Source of the DNA: Lachnospiraceae bacterium | Lineage (GTDB): Bacteria > Bacillota > Clostridia > Lachnospirales > Lachnospiraceae | NCBI GenBank assembly: GCA_017626325.1 | Contig: JAGAIZ010000015.1 | Location: 1 to 33,957 of the forward strand | DNA length: 33,957 nt | Direction: 5' to 3' | In this document: piece by piece, positions 26,501-33,456 of the stretch | How positions within the stretch are numbered: position 1 is the stretch's first letter | Layout: every line of letters begins with the position of its first letter | The notes under the pieces: model-generated | The model's input: only the letters and a program-made list of their open reading frames with translations | Told to the model about the DNA's origin: nothing | Databases searched by the model: none | Made by a program: the position numbers and the translations under genes

Positions 26501-26778
26501 TGTCCGCCCATATTCGGCAGGAGACTGTCCGGCTTCTCCTTGATAATAATCTGCTCTAACACATGCGTGGTCAAAGGCTCAATATATACTTTATCCGCGA
26601 TATCGCCGTCGGTCATGATGGTCGCCGGATTGGAATTGACCAGAATGACTTCCATCCCCTCTTCTTTCAGAGAACGGCATGCCTGCGTTCCCGCATAATC
26701 AAACTCCGCCGCCTGCCCGATCACAATCGGACCGGACCCGATCACCAACACTCTCTTTACATTCGGATTCTTAGGCAT
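23563..26778 (-). CDS. carB: Carbamoyl phosphate synthase large subunit
   Basis: The 1071-residue protein makes carbamoyl phosphate from bicarbonate, ammonia (from CarA) and two ATP, for arginine and pyrimidines. The two homologous ATP-grasp halves are plain. Half 1 starts VLVIGSGPIVIGQAAEFDYAG (about 11-31), and half 2 starts VLVLGSGPIRIGQGIEFDY near residue 560. Both halves contain the P-loop-like glycine runs (PAYTLGGSGGG and SYVLGGQGMQ) and the VNPRxSRS/T signatures. The last about 130 residues form the MGS-like allosteric domain (from about 935). GGAGGAGAG precedes the ATG. It follows carA after 140 bp filled by three hairpins, an unusual spacing for this pair. Confidence 0.98.
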   Translation of the reverse strand: MPKNPNVKRVLVIGSGPIVIGQAAEFDYAGTQACRSLKEEGMEVILVNSNPATIMTDGDIADKVYIEPLTTHVLEQIIIKEKPDSLLPNMGGQAGLNLGMELDESGFLAAHGVTLLGTTAKTIKKAEDRLEFKETMEKIGEPCAPSLVVENIEDGVAFANKIGYPVVLRPAYTLGGSGGGIAHNQVELEEILANGLRLSRVGQVLVERCIAGWKEIEYEVMRDSAGNCITVCNMENIDPVGVHTGDSIVVAPSQTLGDKEYQMLRSSALNIINELGITGGCNVQFALHPTSFEYCVIEVNPRVSRSSALASKATGYPIAKVAAKIALGYTLDEIKNAITGKTYASFEPTLDYCVVKIPRLPFDKFITAKRTLTTQMKATGEVMSIGNNFEGALMKAIRSLEQHVDCLRSYDFSDLSKEELIDRLKIVDDQRIYIIAEAIRKGIDYDTIHEITMVDHWFIDKIAILTEMEAALEQGPLTVELLKEAKRIEFPDNVIARLTGRTEEEIKKMRYDNGIVAAFKMVDTCAAEFAASTPYYYSVFGSETEVEETHPKKKVLVLGSGPIRIGQGIEFDYCSVHATWAFAREGYETIIINNNPETVSTDFDIADKLYFEPLTPEDVENIVNVEKPDGAVVQFGGQTAIKLTESLMKMGVPILGTKAEDVDAAEDRELFDKILEETEIPRAAGGTVYTAEEAKEVANRLGYPVLVRPSYVLGGQGMQIAISDQEIEEFMAVINRYEQDHPILVDKYLQGKELEVDAVCDGTDILIPGIMEHIERTGVHSGDSISVYPAPTVSEKVKETIAEYSRRLAKALHVIGLINIQFIAVGDEVYVIEVNPRSSRTVPYISKVTGIPIVDLATEVIIGKKIRDLGYEPGLQPAADYFAIKMPVFSFEKIRGAEISLGPEMKSTGECLGIARTFNEALYKAFLGAGVNLPKHKQMIITVKDADKGEAIEVARRFEKLGYTIYATRSTAAALNDAGVKARKVNKIQQESPTVMDLILGHKIDLVIDTPTQGRDKSRDGFLIRRTAIETGVNCITAMDTAAALVTSLENAASQGELTLIDIATIAKRGN

Positions 26779-26805
26779 CTTCTCTCCTCCATTACGTAAT
26801 CTCTA

Positions 26806-26932
26806 TAGTAACTCCCGGTAAGCCTTCTTTGCTTACCCGTCTGTAACCTTCCTCTGGGAAGAATGCCTTAAGCATTCTTCCGGGCGAAACTTAGTAACTC
26901 TTAGTAAGCGTTCTCTGCTTACTTAGAGTTAC
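26806..26932 (-). repeat. Three consecutive hairpins between carA and carB, two of them homologous
   Basis: Inverted repeats lie at 26894-26932 (16-bp arms, one mismatch, starting in the last carA codons), 26857-26881 (10-bp perfect arms, 5-base loop) and 26817-26837 (7-bp perfect arms). The first and third are related: plus-strand segments 26806-26837 and 26892-26923 match at 26 of 32 positions by eye and share GTAAGC..TTCT..TGCTTAC. None is followed by a T-run. They may tune expression or processing between the two subunits, or represent a small repeated element. Confidence 0.75.
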
Positions 26933-28115
26933 TTTTCGCCCTCATCATCTTGATAAACCGTTCAAACAAATCTCCCGAATCCTGCGGTCCGGGACACGCT
27001 TCAGGATGGAACTGCACCGTAAAGATATTTTTGCCGGTATAGGCAAGTCCTTCGTTGGTACCGTCGTTTACATTGACAAAGGCCGGGGTCGCCACCTTGG
27101 GATCCAGCTTGTCCATGTCTACCACATAACCATGATTCTGAGAAGAAATATAAACTCTTCCGGTCTCTAAGTCCTTCACCGGATGATTGCCGCCGCGATG
27201 GCCGTATTTCATTTTAAAAGTGTCCGCTCCTGTGGCAAGCGCCATCAACTGATGACCTAAGCAGATAGCAAAGATCGTAATATCTGTATCGTATAACTTC
27301 CTGATCTCGGCAATAACCTCCGTGCATTCCTTCGGGTCGCCGGGACCGTTGCTTAACATGATGCCGTCCGGATTTGCATCGATAATCTCCTGCGCTTTGG
27401 TAAAAGCAGGGTACACCGTCACCTCACAGCCTCTCGCTGCCAGAGATTTGGCGATATTATCCTTTGCGCCCAGATCAAGCAAAGCTACTTTCAGGCCTTT
27501 TCCGGTTAATTCCCGCACCATGCTGGGCTTCTTCTCCCGAATGCCGTTCTCATACGCTTCCTTGTTGAACCGGGAACTGCCGGAAACCGGCCCGTTGTCG
27601 GAAAGCTCCCTTGCCGCGGTCAGCGTATAAGGTTCCTGACAGGTTACAAGCTCCACAACCTTGCCTGTGGTATATTCTTTTAATCTTGGAAGGATTTCTT
27701 CTAACTGATAGTTCTCATTGGTGGTAATCATACCGTTCATGGTTCCCTTTTCACGAAGAATCCGGGTCAACGCTCTCGTGTCGATTCCGGCAATACCGGG
27801 AATATCATTTTCGGACAGGAAGTCCTGAATCGTCATGTCACATCTGAAATTACTGGGGATTCTGCTCAGTTCCCTGACAATAAAACCGTCCGGCCAGGGT
27901 CTCTTAGATTCCATGTCCTCTTTGCATATGCCGTAATTACCGATCAACGGATAGGTCATACAGACGGCCTGTCCGGCATAGGACGGGTCTGTCAGCACTT
28001 CCAGATATCCTGCCATGGAGGTGTTAAAAACGATCTCACTGATGATTTCTTTCTGTGCACCGATATGAGTTCCTTCAAAAACAGTGCCATCTTCCAAAAT
28101 TAAAAATGCCTTCAT
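26919..28115 (-). CDS. carA: Carbamoyl phosphate synthase small subunit (glutaminase)
   Basis: The 398-residue protein supplies ammonia from glutamine to CarB. The N-terminal domain (about 1-150) begins KAFLILEDGTVFEGTHIGA. The class I glutamine amidotransferase domain (about 208-395) shows MLSNGPGDPKECTEVI, the nucleophile C285 in AICLGHQLMALATG, and H370/E372 in QFHPEACPGP. The usual length is about 355-385; a stretch of extra residues at about 162-203, between the two domains, accounts for the surplus. The ATG at 28115 has a modest AGGTGA site. It is transcribed from its own promoter and leads into carB through the hairpin region. Confidence 0.97.
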   Translation of the reverse strand: MKAFLILEDGTVFEGTHIGAQKEIISEIVFNTSMAGYLEVLTDPSYAGQAVCMTYPLIGNYGICKEDMESKRPWPDGFIVRELSRIPSNFRCDMTIQDFLSENDIPGIAGIDTRALTRILREKGTMNGMITTNENYQLEEILPRLKEYTTGKVVELVTCQEPYTLTAARELSDNGPVSGSSRFNKEAYENGIREKKPSMVRELTGKGLKVALLDLGAKDNIAKSLAARGCEVTVYPAFTKAQEIIDANPDGIMLSNGPGDPKECTEVIAEIRKLYDTDITIFAICLGHQLMALATGADTFKMKYGHRGGNHPVKDLETGRVYISSQNHGYVVDMDKLDPKVATPAFVNVNDGTNEGLAYTGKNIFTVQFHPEACPGPQDSGDLFERFIKMMRAKSNSK

Positions 28116-28161
28116 TCTGTCACCTGTTTCCTCTCAAAATATTCTTTCGCATAATCGCTTC

Positions 28162-28190
28162 ATTATAGCACAAGAGCTTGTCCTGTTCAA
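28162..28190 (-). promoter_or_regulatory. Sigma-A promoter of carAB
   Basis: The minus strand carries TTGAAC (28185-28190), a 17-base spacer and a perfect TATAAT (28162-28167). The leader is only about 40 bases, too short for a PyrR-type attenuator. Confidence 0.85.
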
Positions 28191-28238
28191 TGATTGTTAT
28201 GATTTCCGGCAAAAAATTCCCGTACTCTTCCGCCACGC

Positions 28239-29984
28239 TCACTCATCCAGCAATTCATAGTACGACATGGACAGCGCCGGAACAACAGGCTGTGAAGCCA
28301 CCAGATCCGCCGGAACCTTACAGCTTCCAAACAACTGTCCGTAAATCCGCAGCACATCCCCTTCAAGTATCAGCATGGCATCTTCCTCTCTGTCGTCCCT
28401 GATCATATAATAGCGGTCTCTTCCGTCCGCATCCTGCCCCACGCAGAGATAGTAAATGTTATCATCAAACAGTCCGCCGTCCACCTGCTCTAATACCGTC
28501 ACCTCCACCGTTACTCCGGTATATAAATAAGTATCCTGCAGCCGAAGCAATGCCTTGTAGCTTACCTTTTGACAAAGGTTCCTAAATTCCTCTTCTGTAT
28601 AAGAAGAGACATCTATAGGCTCCACTTCCTCAGCGTCCGCAAGCGTCTTCATTTCCTCTGCCGCTCCACCGTCCGCAGTGATGCCGTCAGTCAGTATATC
28701 CGGCACTGTTTTCTCCCTGACACTCTCTGCGCTGTCTGCTCCGCCGGTCTCTGCGGTATGGTACTCCTGCGTTCCGTAGTCACGCAGCAGATACACCCTT
28801 TCTTTTGCTTCGGCATTCTGCTCTACCACATAGCACAAATCCAGTGCCATGCCGCTTCCGCTTTCCAGATACAGATAAGTTTCTTTGGAAAGCTCGGCGC
28901 AGGAAACACTTCTAAATACGGTTGGATCATTCTCCACGCAGTCCTTCGTCTGCTTAAGCTCGAAAATCCGTTCCGGGCCTTCCCCGGTATAAGACTGTTT
29001 GGTCAGGGTCTGTTCTTCTACCGCAAACACATACATTTCGTCCGCATTCACCGGGTGCAGATACACATTCCCGCCCTTCTCGTCTACCGTTACCTCACAG
29101 GCGCTATCCCCCTGCGTATACTGGCAGCCGATTGCTTCCAAATCAACGGCAGCAGACACCTCTTTTGCTTCTCTGTCGTATACAAACAAGCCATAATAAT
29201 CATGAAAAACAACTTTGTCCTTATCCGCATAGTCCAACACCGGGCCATCCGCGCCGCAGATATCCTCCTCTGTTACTTCCGGCCAAATAATCTCCTGCTC
29301 TTCCGGCTCTGCAGACAGTTTCCCATCGTCTGTCTTCACCGCGTCACGATCTCCGGTCGTATCCTCCGGCAGTTGCAGGGTTCCAAGAAGCCCGTCCAGA
29401 TCTCCGCTATCTTCCGCAGCCTGTTCTCTGCTTCCGGCTTCTACCGGCTTCTTTGCAGTCTGTTCCGTTACAGCCTCCTCTGCCGCCGTCATCCCCGTTG
29501 TCCCGATTGTCTGCTCTGTCACGCCTGTCTCATCGATTTGTGTCGTCTCAGCCGCAGTCTGCTGCTGCGTTTCTTCTGCAGGAACAGCCGAATTGTCAGT
29601 CCGCATAACGGATACCATCTGTCCCTGATATTCATAAAGATACCAGTACACACCGCCCAGAATCAATGCCGTAAACAGCAACAAAAGCAGCAGATTACGC
29701 AGCCAGCGCTTCTTCAGGCGCATTTTGCAGTTAGGACAAATTTTGGCCGCCTTTGGTATCATAACGCGGCAGTATCTGCATTCCTTTAACTTCACATCCG
29801 GAGCAAACCGATAACCGGACGCTTCGGCCGCTTTCTGCCCTGTCTCTTCCTCCCGTTTCTGGCTGTCGGCATTGCATACTGTCTTTTCGTCTCCTGTCTT
29901 ACTATTTTCCTGTGCACTTTGGCTTTTGTTCTCTTCCGTCACTTCGCTGCTCCTATCTTCTCTCTTCTTCCCAAGAAATCTCAT
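28239..29984 (-). CDS. Zinc-ribbon, single-pass membrane protein of unknown function
   Basis: The 581-residue protein has a charged N-terminus (1-60), then a zinc ribbon with C69-x2-C72 and C83-x2-C86 (ECRYCRVMIPKAAKICPNC). One membrane helix follows at about 97-117. A long Thr/Glu/Gln-rich linker (about 130-245) precedes an extracellular part of mixed composition (about 250-581). The zinc ribbon is on the cytoplasmic side by the positive-inside rule (KKRWLR before the helix). The extracellular end has TVEVTVLEQVDGGLFDDNIYYLCVG and DVLRIYGQLFGSCKV, which could be a small beta-barrel, but I recognise no named domain. I prefer ATG 29984, with AGAGG ahead, over the ATG four codons earlier. It has its own promoter; carA lies downstream with a separate promoter. 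Confidence 0.75.
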   Translation of the reverse strand: MRFLGKKREDRSSEVTEENKSQSAQENSKTGDEKTVCNADSQKREEETGQKAAEASGYRFAPDVKLKECRYCRVMIPKAAKICPNCKMRLKKRWLRNLLLLLLFTALILGGVYWYLYEYQGQMVSVMRTDNSAVPAEETQQQTAAETTQIDETGVTEQTIGTTGMTAAEEAVTEQTAKKPVEAGSREQAAEDSGDLDGLLGTLQLPEDTTGDRDAVKTDDGKLSAEPEEQEIIWPEVTEEDICGADGPVLDYADKDKVVFHDYYGLFVYDREAKEVSAAVDLEAIGCQYTQGDSACEVTVDEKGGNVYLHPVNADEMYVFAVEEQTLTKQSYTGEGPERIFELKQTKDCVENDPTVFRSVSCAELSKETYLYLESGSGMALDLCYVVEQNAEAKERVYLLRDYGTQEYHTAETGGADSAESVREKTVPDILTDGITADGGAAEEMKTLADAEEVEPIDVSSYTEEEFRNLCQKVSYKALLRLQDTYLYTGVTVEVTVLEQVDGGLFDDNIYYLCVGQDADGRDRYYMIRDDREEDAMLILEGDVLRIYGQLFGSCKVPADLVASQPVVPALSMSYYELLDE

Positions 29985-30095
29985 AATTCCTCTCATCCTG
30001 CCGCAGATACGGCATCAACTGTACATCACAAACTCCCCAAAAGCGCTTTGCTTCCGAGGAGCTGTATATCCTTGTGTCAAATCTTTCTTTATAAT

Positions 30096-30124
30096 ATTAT
30101 ATCGGGCTTATGCTTTCCTTGCAA
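30096..30124 (-). promoter_or_regulatory. Sigma-A promoter of the zinc-ribbon membrane protein gene
   Basis: The minus strand carries TTGCAA (30119-30124), a 17-base spacer and TATAAT (30096-30101), about 100 bases before the start codon. Confidence 0.7.
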
Positions 30125-30219
30125 GGCTATAAATTTAGGATTTATTTCCCGGTTTACTTCTCTTAGGTCTTATAAATAAAATATCATGAAGAAAGCTTTC
30201 CGCTGCAATTCTATGGTAA

Positions 30220-31092
30220 TCAGTGCAGCGCATGCTCAATCTGCTCCATTGGCATATCCAGCAATCCGGCAATATCTTCTGCTGTCAGTCCTTTGGAAAA
30301 AAGCTGTCTGACAAATTCTTCCTTCTGCTGTTGTCTGCCTTCTTCCCTTCCTTCATTTCTAATCGTCCGCTCATACTTTTTCTTATCAAACTCTTCCAAC
30401 AGCATTCCCAACACCTCCGTCTGATATTTTTTCAGAAAATCTCTCAGGATATTGTGCCCGATACAGTATTCAATTGCAGCATTCAGCGCTTCCTGTGCAG
30501 AAGCCCCCGATGCTGTATACTGTCTTGATATTTCAACGAAACAGGCATATTCTTTCAATACTCTGCATTTCTCCATCAGGTTTTCGTTATATCCGTAGTT
30601 AATATTGATAACACGTACCTGCAGCTCCACATCCGCTTTCACAGTTTTATTTGTAAAAGCATCTGACAACTTCAGCATCTGCTCCTCTGGCATGCTTTTC
30701 TCTCCATTGTAGAAAACCACGCACTGAGGCGTAGGCAGCAGAATCTGCTGTGCGCCGTACAGGCTTTCTTCCGCCAATTCGATAAACTTCTGATACTCTT
30801 CTGCCAGATAGATAAAAAAACGTATCGGCATATTAGGATTCCATGTGCTCTGGTGCTCATAGAGACTGATTGCTCCTGTAATCATAAAAGCGATATCATT
30901 CTTCATAGAAATATAGACGGCGCTTTCAATCGTCACCACTTCAAGCCGTGAAGCATCCTGATAATCAGTACCATTTAAAGCATTATAAAGCTGCAAAAGA
31001 GCCTCTCTGTCTTTCTCAAAAATGAATCGAAAGAGCCTGTCCTTCACCTGACGATGCACCTTGCGTTTCTCCCACCACAATGTTTTCTTCAT
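30220..31092 (-). CDS. Rpn-family PD-(D/E)XK nuclease (YhgA-like, formerly 'transposase')
   Basis: The 290-residue protein matches Rpn/YhgA-like proteins. The PD-(D/E)XK core shows D66 in SMKNDIAFMI and E79-x-Q81 in SLYEHQSTWNPNMPIRFFIYLAEEY. Around residue 138 comes VVFYNGEKSMPEEQMLKLSDAF. The C-terminal half has a helical tail with EGREEGRQQQKEEFVRQLFSKGLTAEDIAGLLDMP, a charged coiled coil plus a helix-turn-helix-like end. Family members cut DNA and promote recA-independent recombination in Escherichia coli; the role here is inferred. I start at ATG 31092, which has GGGAGG ahead; the frame opens 22 codons earlier. No terminal inverted repeats were seen, so it is not treated as a transposon. 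Confidence 0.82.
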   Translation of the reverse strand: MKKTLWWEKRKVHRQVKDRLFRFIFEKDREALLQLYNALNGTDYQDASRLEVVTIESAVYISMKNDIAFMITGAISLYEHQSTWNPNMPIRFFIYLAEEYQKFIELAEESLYGAQQILLPTPQCVVFYNGEKSMPEEQMLKLSDAFTNKTVKADVELQVRVININYGYNENLMEKCRVLKEYACFVEISRQYTASGASAQEALNAAIEYCIGHNILRDFLKKYQTEVLGMLLEEFDKKKYERTIRNEGREEGRQQQKEEFVRQLFSKGLTAEDIAGLLDMPMEQIEHALH

Positions 31093-31229
31093 CTGAGTTC
31101 CTCCCATATCCGGCAGGATCTCACAGAAATATCCACTTGCTATGTTATCCGCAATCATACGTTTACCGCATCATTTTCACAGCTATCACATATTCTGTCC
31201 CGTTCCTGCCCTATTTACTTTTGTTTTAG

Positions 31230-31270
31230 AAAAATCCGACAGAAACTGTCCGAATGTGCGAACTGCACAT
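31230..31270 (-). promoter_or_regulatory. Tandem hairpins in the Rpn gene leader, the second terminator-like
   Basis: On the minus strand, within the roughly 200-base leader, ATGTGC/GCACAT (31254-31270) is followed directly by an 8-bp stem with one mismatch (31235-31253) and five T (31230-31234). This could be an attenuator limiting expression of the nuclease gene. Confidence 0.4.
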
Positions 31271-31295
31271 AAGTTAGATTTTCTTTGATATGTCT

Positions 31296-31324
31296 ATCAT
31301 AGTCTTTTTTGTTTACTATGTCAA
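31296..31324 (-). promoter_or_regulatory. Sigma-A promoter of the Rpn nuclease gene
   Basis: The minus strand carries TTGACA (31319-31324), a 17-base spacer and TATGAT (31296-31301). The predicted transcript starts about 195 bases before the Rpn ATG. Confidence 0.75.
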
Positions 31325-31572
31325 TTCTTTTTGAACGGAATTATATCTTAAAACGCTTATCAAAACTGTTTGATGTTTCTATCAATACACTTCTTGGTTC
31401 TCCCGGAAAATTAATTTGTCAATACTGCGGAATGCCTTTGGAAGATTGCAATATCAACAAAGAAACAGATGGTTTTCTCAAGGAAGAATATTGCAAATGG
31501 TGTTATGCCGATGGCAAATATACCTATGAAAGCATGAATGATCTGATTGATTTCTGTGCCGAGCATATATGA
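31309..31572 (+). pseudogene. Remnant of an XRE-type regulator with C-terminal zinc ribbon
   Basis: An 87-codon frame contains LSKLFDVSINTLLGSP, which is the end of a Cro/C1-type helix-turn-helix domain. It is followed by a zinc-ribbon segment, CQYCGMPLED and EEYCKWCYADGKYTYESM (zf-ribbon_2-like). The recognition helix and the first two thirds of the DNA-binding domain are missing, and the usual C-terminal extension is cut by a stop after FCAEHI. The nominal start codon falls inside the promoter of the Rpn gene and has no ribosome binding site. I read it as a decayed fragment left by a rearrangement, not a working gene. A short zinc-ribbon protein cannot be fully excluded. Confidence 0.7.
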
Positions 31573-31660
31573 AATGATAACTTTGGCATTATTGCCAATA
31601 TGGAATTTACCTATGAATACAGGAATATTATTTTAATCATAATATATAACATATTTCAGG

Positions 31661-31781
31661 ACAGAAAATTGTATTAGATTGCAAAAATCTTCCCTAAAAT
31701 CGTCTGTGCATATTGATTTGGGGTTTTTGATGTAGTAATATAAAACAGAAAAATGTATCAAGTTGCAAAAATCTTCCCTAA
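31661..31781 (+). repeat. 37-bp direct repeat upstream of the ATPase gene
   Basis: Segments 31661-31697 and 31745-31781 match at 33 of 37 positions by eye and both end TTGCAAAAATCTTCCCTAA. The second copy starts near the predicted transcription start and forms the leader of the ATPase gene, running into its AAGGAGG site. The first has no gene behind it. The 31573-31793 interval holds nothing else I can identify besides the ATPase promoter. Confidence 0.85.
31713..31741 (+). promoter_or_regulatory. Candidate promoter of the ATPase gene
   Basis: TTGATT (31713-31718), a 17-base spacer and TAATAT (31736-31741) end about 50 bp before the start codon. Confidence 0.55.
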
Positions 31782-31793
31782 GGAGGCGGTTTT

Positions 31794-33089
31794 ATGGAGA
31801 TTCGCAGAGACTTTTACTTAGAGAAATTGATAAAACGAAAGAATAATGGCTTGATCAAGGTAATTACCGGTATTCGCAGATGCGGAAAGTCCTATTTGCT
31901 TAATAATATTTTCTATAATCATTTGTTGGAATCGGGTGTTGAAGCTGACCACATTATTCGTTTTGCTTTTGACTCAGCCGATGACTTGTATTTGATTGGC
32001 GAAAGCCTCATTCAGATCGAAAAAGAAAAGCGTGGAGTTGACCCGGAGAAATTCATGTCATATATCCGTTCTAAAGTTACTGCGGATGGTATGTATTATT
32101 TGCTTCTGGATGAAGTACAGTTGATGGACTGCTTTGAATCTTTGTTGAACGGTTACCTTCGTAAAGATAATATGGATGTTTTCGTAACCGGAAGCAATGC
32201 AAAATTCCTGTCTAAAGATATTGTAACAGAGTTTGCCGGTCGTGGAGATGAAATTCACATGTATCCGCTGAGTTTTGCAGAATTTATGTCTGTCTATAAA
32301 GGCGATAAATATATGGGATTGTCCGAATATATGCTTTACGGCGGTATTCCGCTTGTTGTTCTTCGTGAAGATGCCAGTGACAAAGCTGCAACACTGCAGA
32401 ATTTGTTCAGCGAGATTTATATTCGGGATATTTTCAAACGTAATCGTATTAAGAACATTGGGGAATTGGAAAATTTGTTAAATATCCTTTCTTCTGCCAT
32501 TGGTTCTCTTACAAATCCCGAAAAGTTAAAGAACACTTTTAAGACTGTAAAGAAGTCCAAAATAACTTCTAAGACAATAAAAAAATACTTGGACTGTTTT
32601 GAGGATTCTTTCTTAATCGAATCAGCGCAAAGATACGACATTAAAGGAAAGGCATATGTTGAGACTCCAAAAAAATATTATTTCTCTGATCTCGGGCTTC
32701 GCAACGCCAGAGGCAACTTCCGTCAGTTTGAACAGACCCATTCTATGGAGAATGTAATCTACAATGAATTGCGTATGCGTGGTTACAGAGTAGATGTCGG
32801 CCTTGTCACGATTGCGGAAAAAGATCAGGACGGAAAAGTGAACCGCAAACAACTGGAAGTCGATTTCGTATGTAATCTTGGCTCTTCGAGATGTTATATC
32901 CAGTCAGCATATTCGCTGCCGGATGAAGCAAAGCGTACGCAGGAAATCAGACCATTCAGAAAGATTGATGATTCTTTCAGAAAGATCATTATTACAAAAG
33001 ATATCGTGCAGCCTTATTATGATGACTATGGTATCCTGACCATGAACATTTATGATTTTCTTCTTAATCCGCAGATTCTTGAAAAATAA
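31794..33089 (+). CDS. AAA_14/DUF4143 family ATPase
   Basis: The 431-residue protein begins with a P-loop ATPase domain. Walker A is GIRRCGKS at 26-33, Walker B is YLLLDEVQ at 102-109 (D106, E107), and the sensor-like FVTGSNAKFLS is around 130-140. GRGDEIHMYPLSFAEF follows, the hallmark of this family. The C-terminal DUF4143 half (about 200-430) contains YFSDLGLRNARGNFRQ and MENVIYNELRMRGYRVDVG, with a VDFVCN segment resembling the acidic core of PD-(D/E)XK-type folds. These proteins are widespread in gut anaerobes and often mobile; their role is not firmly known. AAGGAGG precedes the ATG. The gene is more AT-rich than its neighbours and is flanked by duplicated repeats, suggesting acquisition by transfer. 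Confidence 0.9.
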   Translation: MEIRRDFYLEKLIKRKNNGLIKVITGIRRCGKSYLLNNIFYNHLLESGVEADHIIRFAFDSADDLYLIGESLIQIEKEKRGVDPEKFMSYIRSKVTADGMYYLLLDEVQLMDCFESLLNGYLRKDNMDVFVTGSNAKFLSKDIVTEFAGRGDEIHMYPLSFAEFMSVYKGDKYMGLSEYMLYGGIPLVVLREDASDKAATLQNLFSEIYIRDIFKRNRIKNIGELENLLNILSSAIGSLTNPEKLKNTFKTVKKSKITSKTIKKYLDCFEDSFLIESAQRYDIKGKAYVETPKKYYFSDLGLRNARGNFRQFEQTHSMENVIYNELRMRGYRVDVGLVTIAEKDQDGKVNRKQLEVDFVCNLGSSRCYIQSAYSLPDEAKRTQEIRPFRKIDDSFRKIIITKDIVQPYYDDYGILTMNIYDFLLNPQILEK

Positions 33090-33098
33090 CCGCAGAAA

Positions 33099-33144
33099 AG
33101 ACCTTGCAAGACGTATGTTCCGTCTCTGCAAGGTCTCTCTTTTT
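33099..33144 (+). terminator. Terminator of the ATPase gene
   Basis: AGACCTTGCA (33099-33108) pairs with TGCAAGGTCT (33127-33136), with an inner AGACG/CGTCT, and is followed by CTCTTTTT. It begins 10 bp after the stop codon. Confidence 0.88.
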
Positions 33145-33170
33145 CCCACTTTTTACTCTTTTGACTTGGC

Positions 33171-33224
33171 GTCTCAGGCTGCCCTCCTTTGCCTTTTCAG
33201 GATAATAGAGGTTGCCTCTGAATA
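33171..33224 (+). repeat. 54-bp intergenic repeat, copy A
   Basis: This segment matches copy B (33457-33510) at 52 of 54 positions by eye. Each copy follows a terminator hairpin of similar design. It encodes no plausible protein. Confidence 0.9.
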
Positions 33225-33263
33225 AATGTACCTGGGCAGCCTCAATTATCCTGAAAAGGCAAA
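33188..33263. repeat. Large palindrome with 19-bp perfect arms
   Basis: TTTGCCTTTTCAGGATAAT (33188-33206) is the exact reverse complement of 33245-33263. The interior can extend the stem (GAGGTTGCC with GGGCAGCCTC through G-U pairs). The left arm lies in repeat copy A; the right arm has no counterpart beside copy B. It resembles a small non-autonomous element or a folded RNA; no target-site duplication was identified. Confidence 0.8.
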
Positions 33264-33394
33264 AATCCTTATCCTCTCCCAAGACGTCTCTTGCCCCCTT
33301 TGATAGAGCAGATTCAACTACCCACTTTCTACTATTTTTCTTGCTTAAATCCTTCTTATTTCCTTATTTTTCAAGGCTTTTCTCCAATTACAAA

Positions 33395-33441
33395 AGACCT
33401 CATAGAGATGTTCTTTCCATCTCTACAAGGTCTCTCTTTTT
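33395..33441 (-). terminator. Bidirectional terminator behind purL
   Basis: AGACCT (33395-33400) pairs with AGGTCT (33428-33433), and AGAGATG/CATCTCT form an inner stem. On the minus strand it is followed by TTTTG, on the plus strand by CTCTTTTT. The hairpin has the same outline as the ATPase terminator, with changed but still paired inner bases. Confidence 0.75.
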
Positions 33442-33456
33442 CTTGCTTTTTGCTAT

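Noticed and set aside
26806-26932. Reading the carA-carB hairpins as transcription terminators
   Set aside because: None is followed by a T-run on the minus strand, and carB has no obvious promoter of its own in the remaining space.
30220-31092. Annotation as an insertion sequence because the family was once called transposase
   Set aside because: No terminal inverted repeats or target duplication were seen; Rpn proteins are now regarded as recombination-promoting nucleases.
33064-33282. 72-codon minus-strand frame at the end of the ATPase gene
   Set aside because: It covers the terminator and the palindrome, has no domain and no ribosome binding site.
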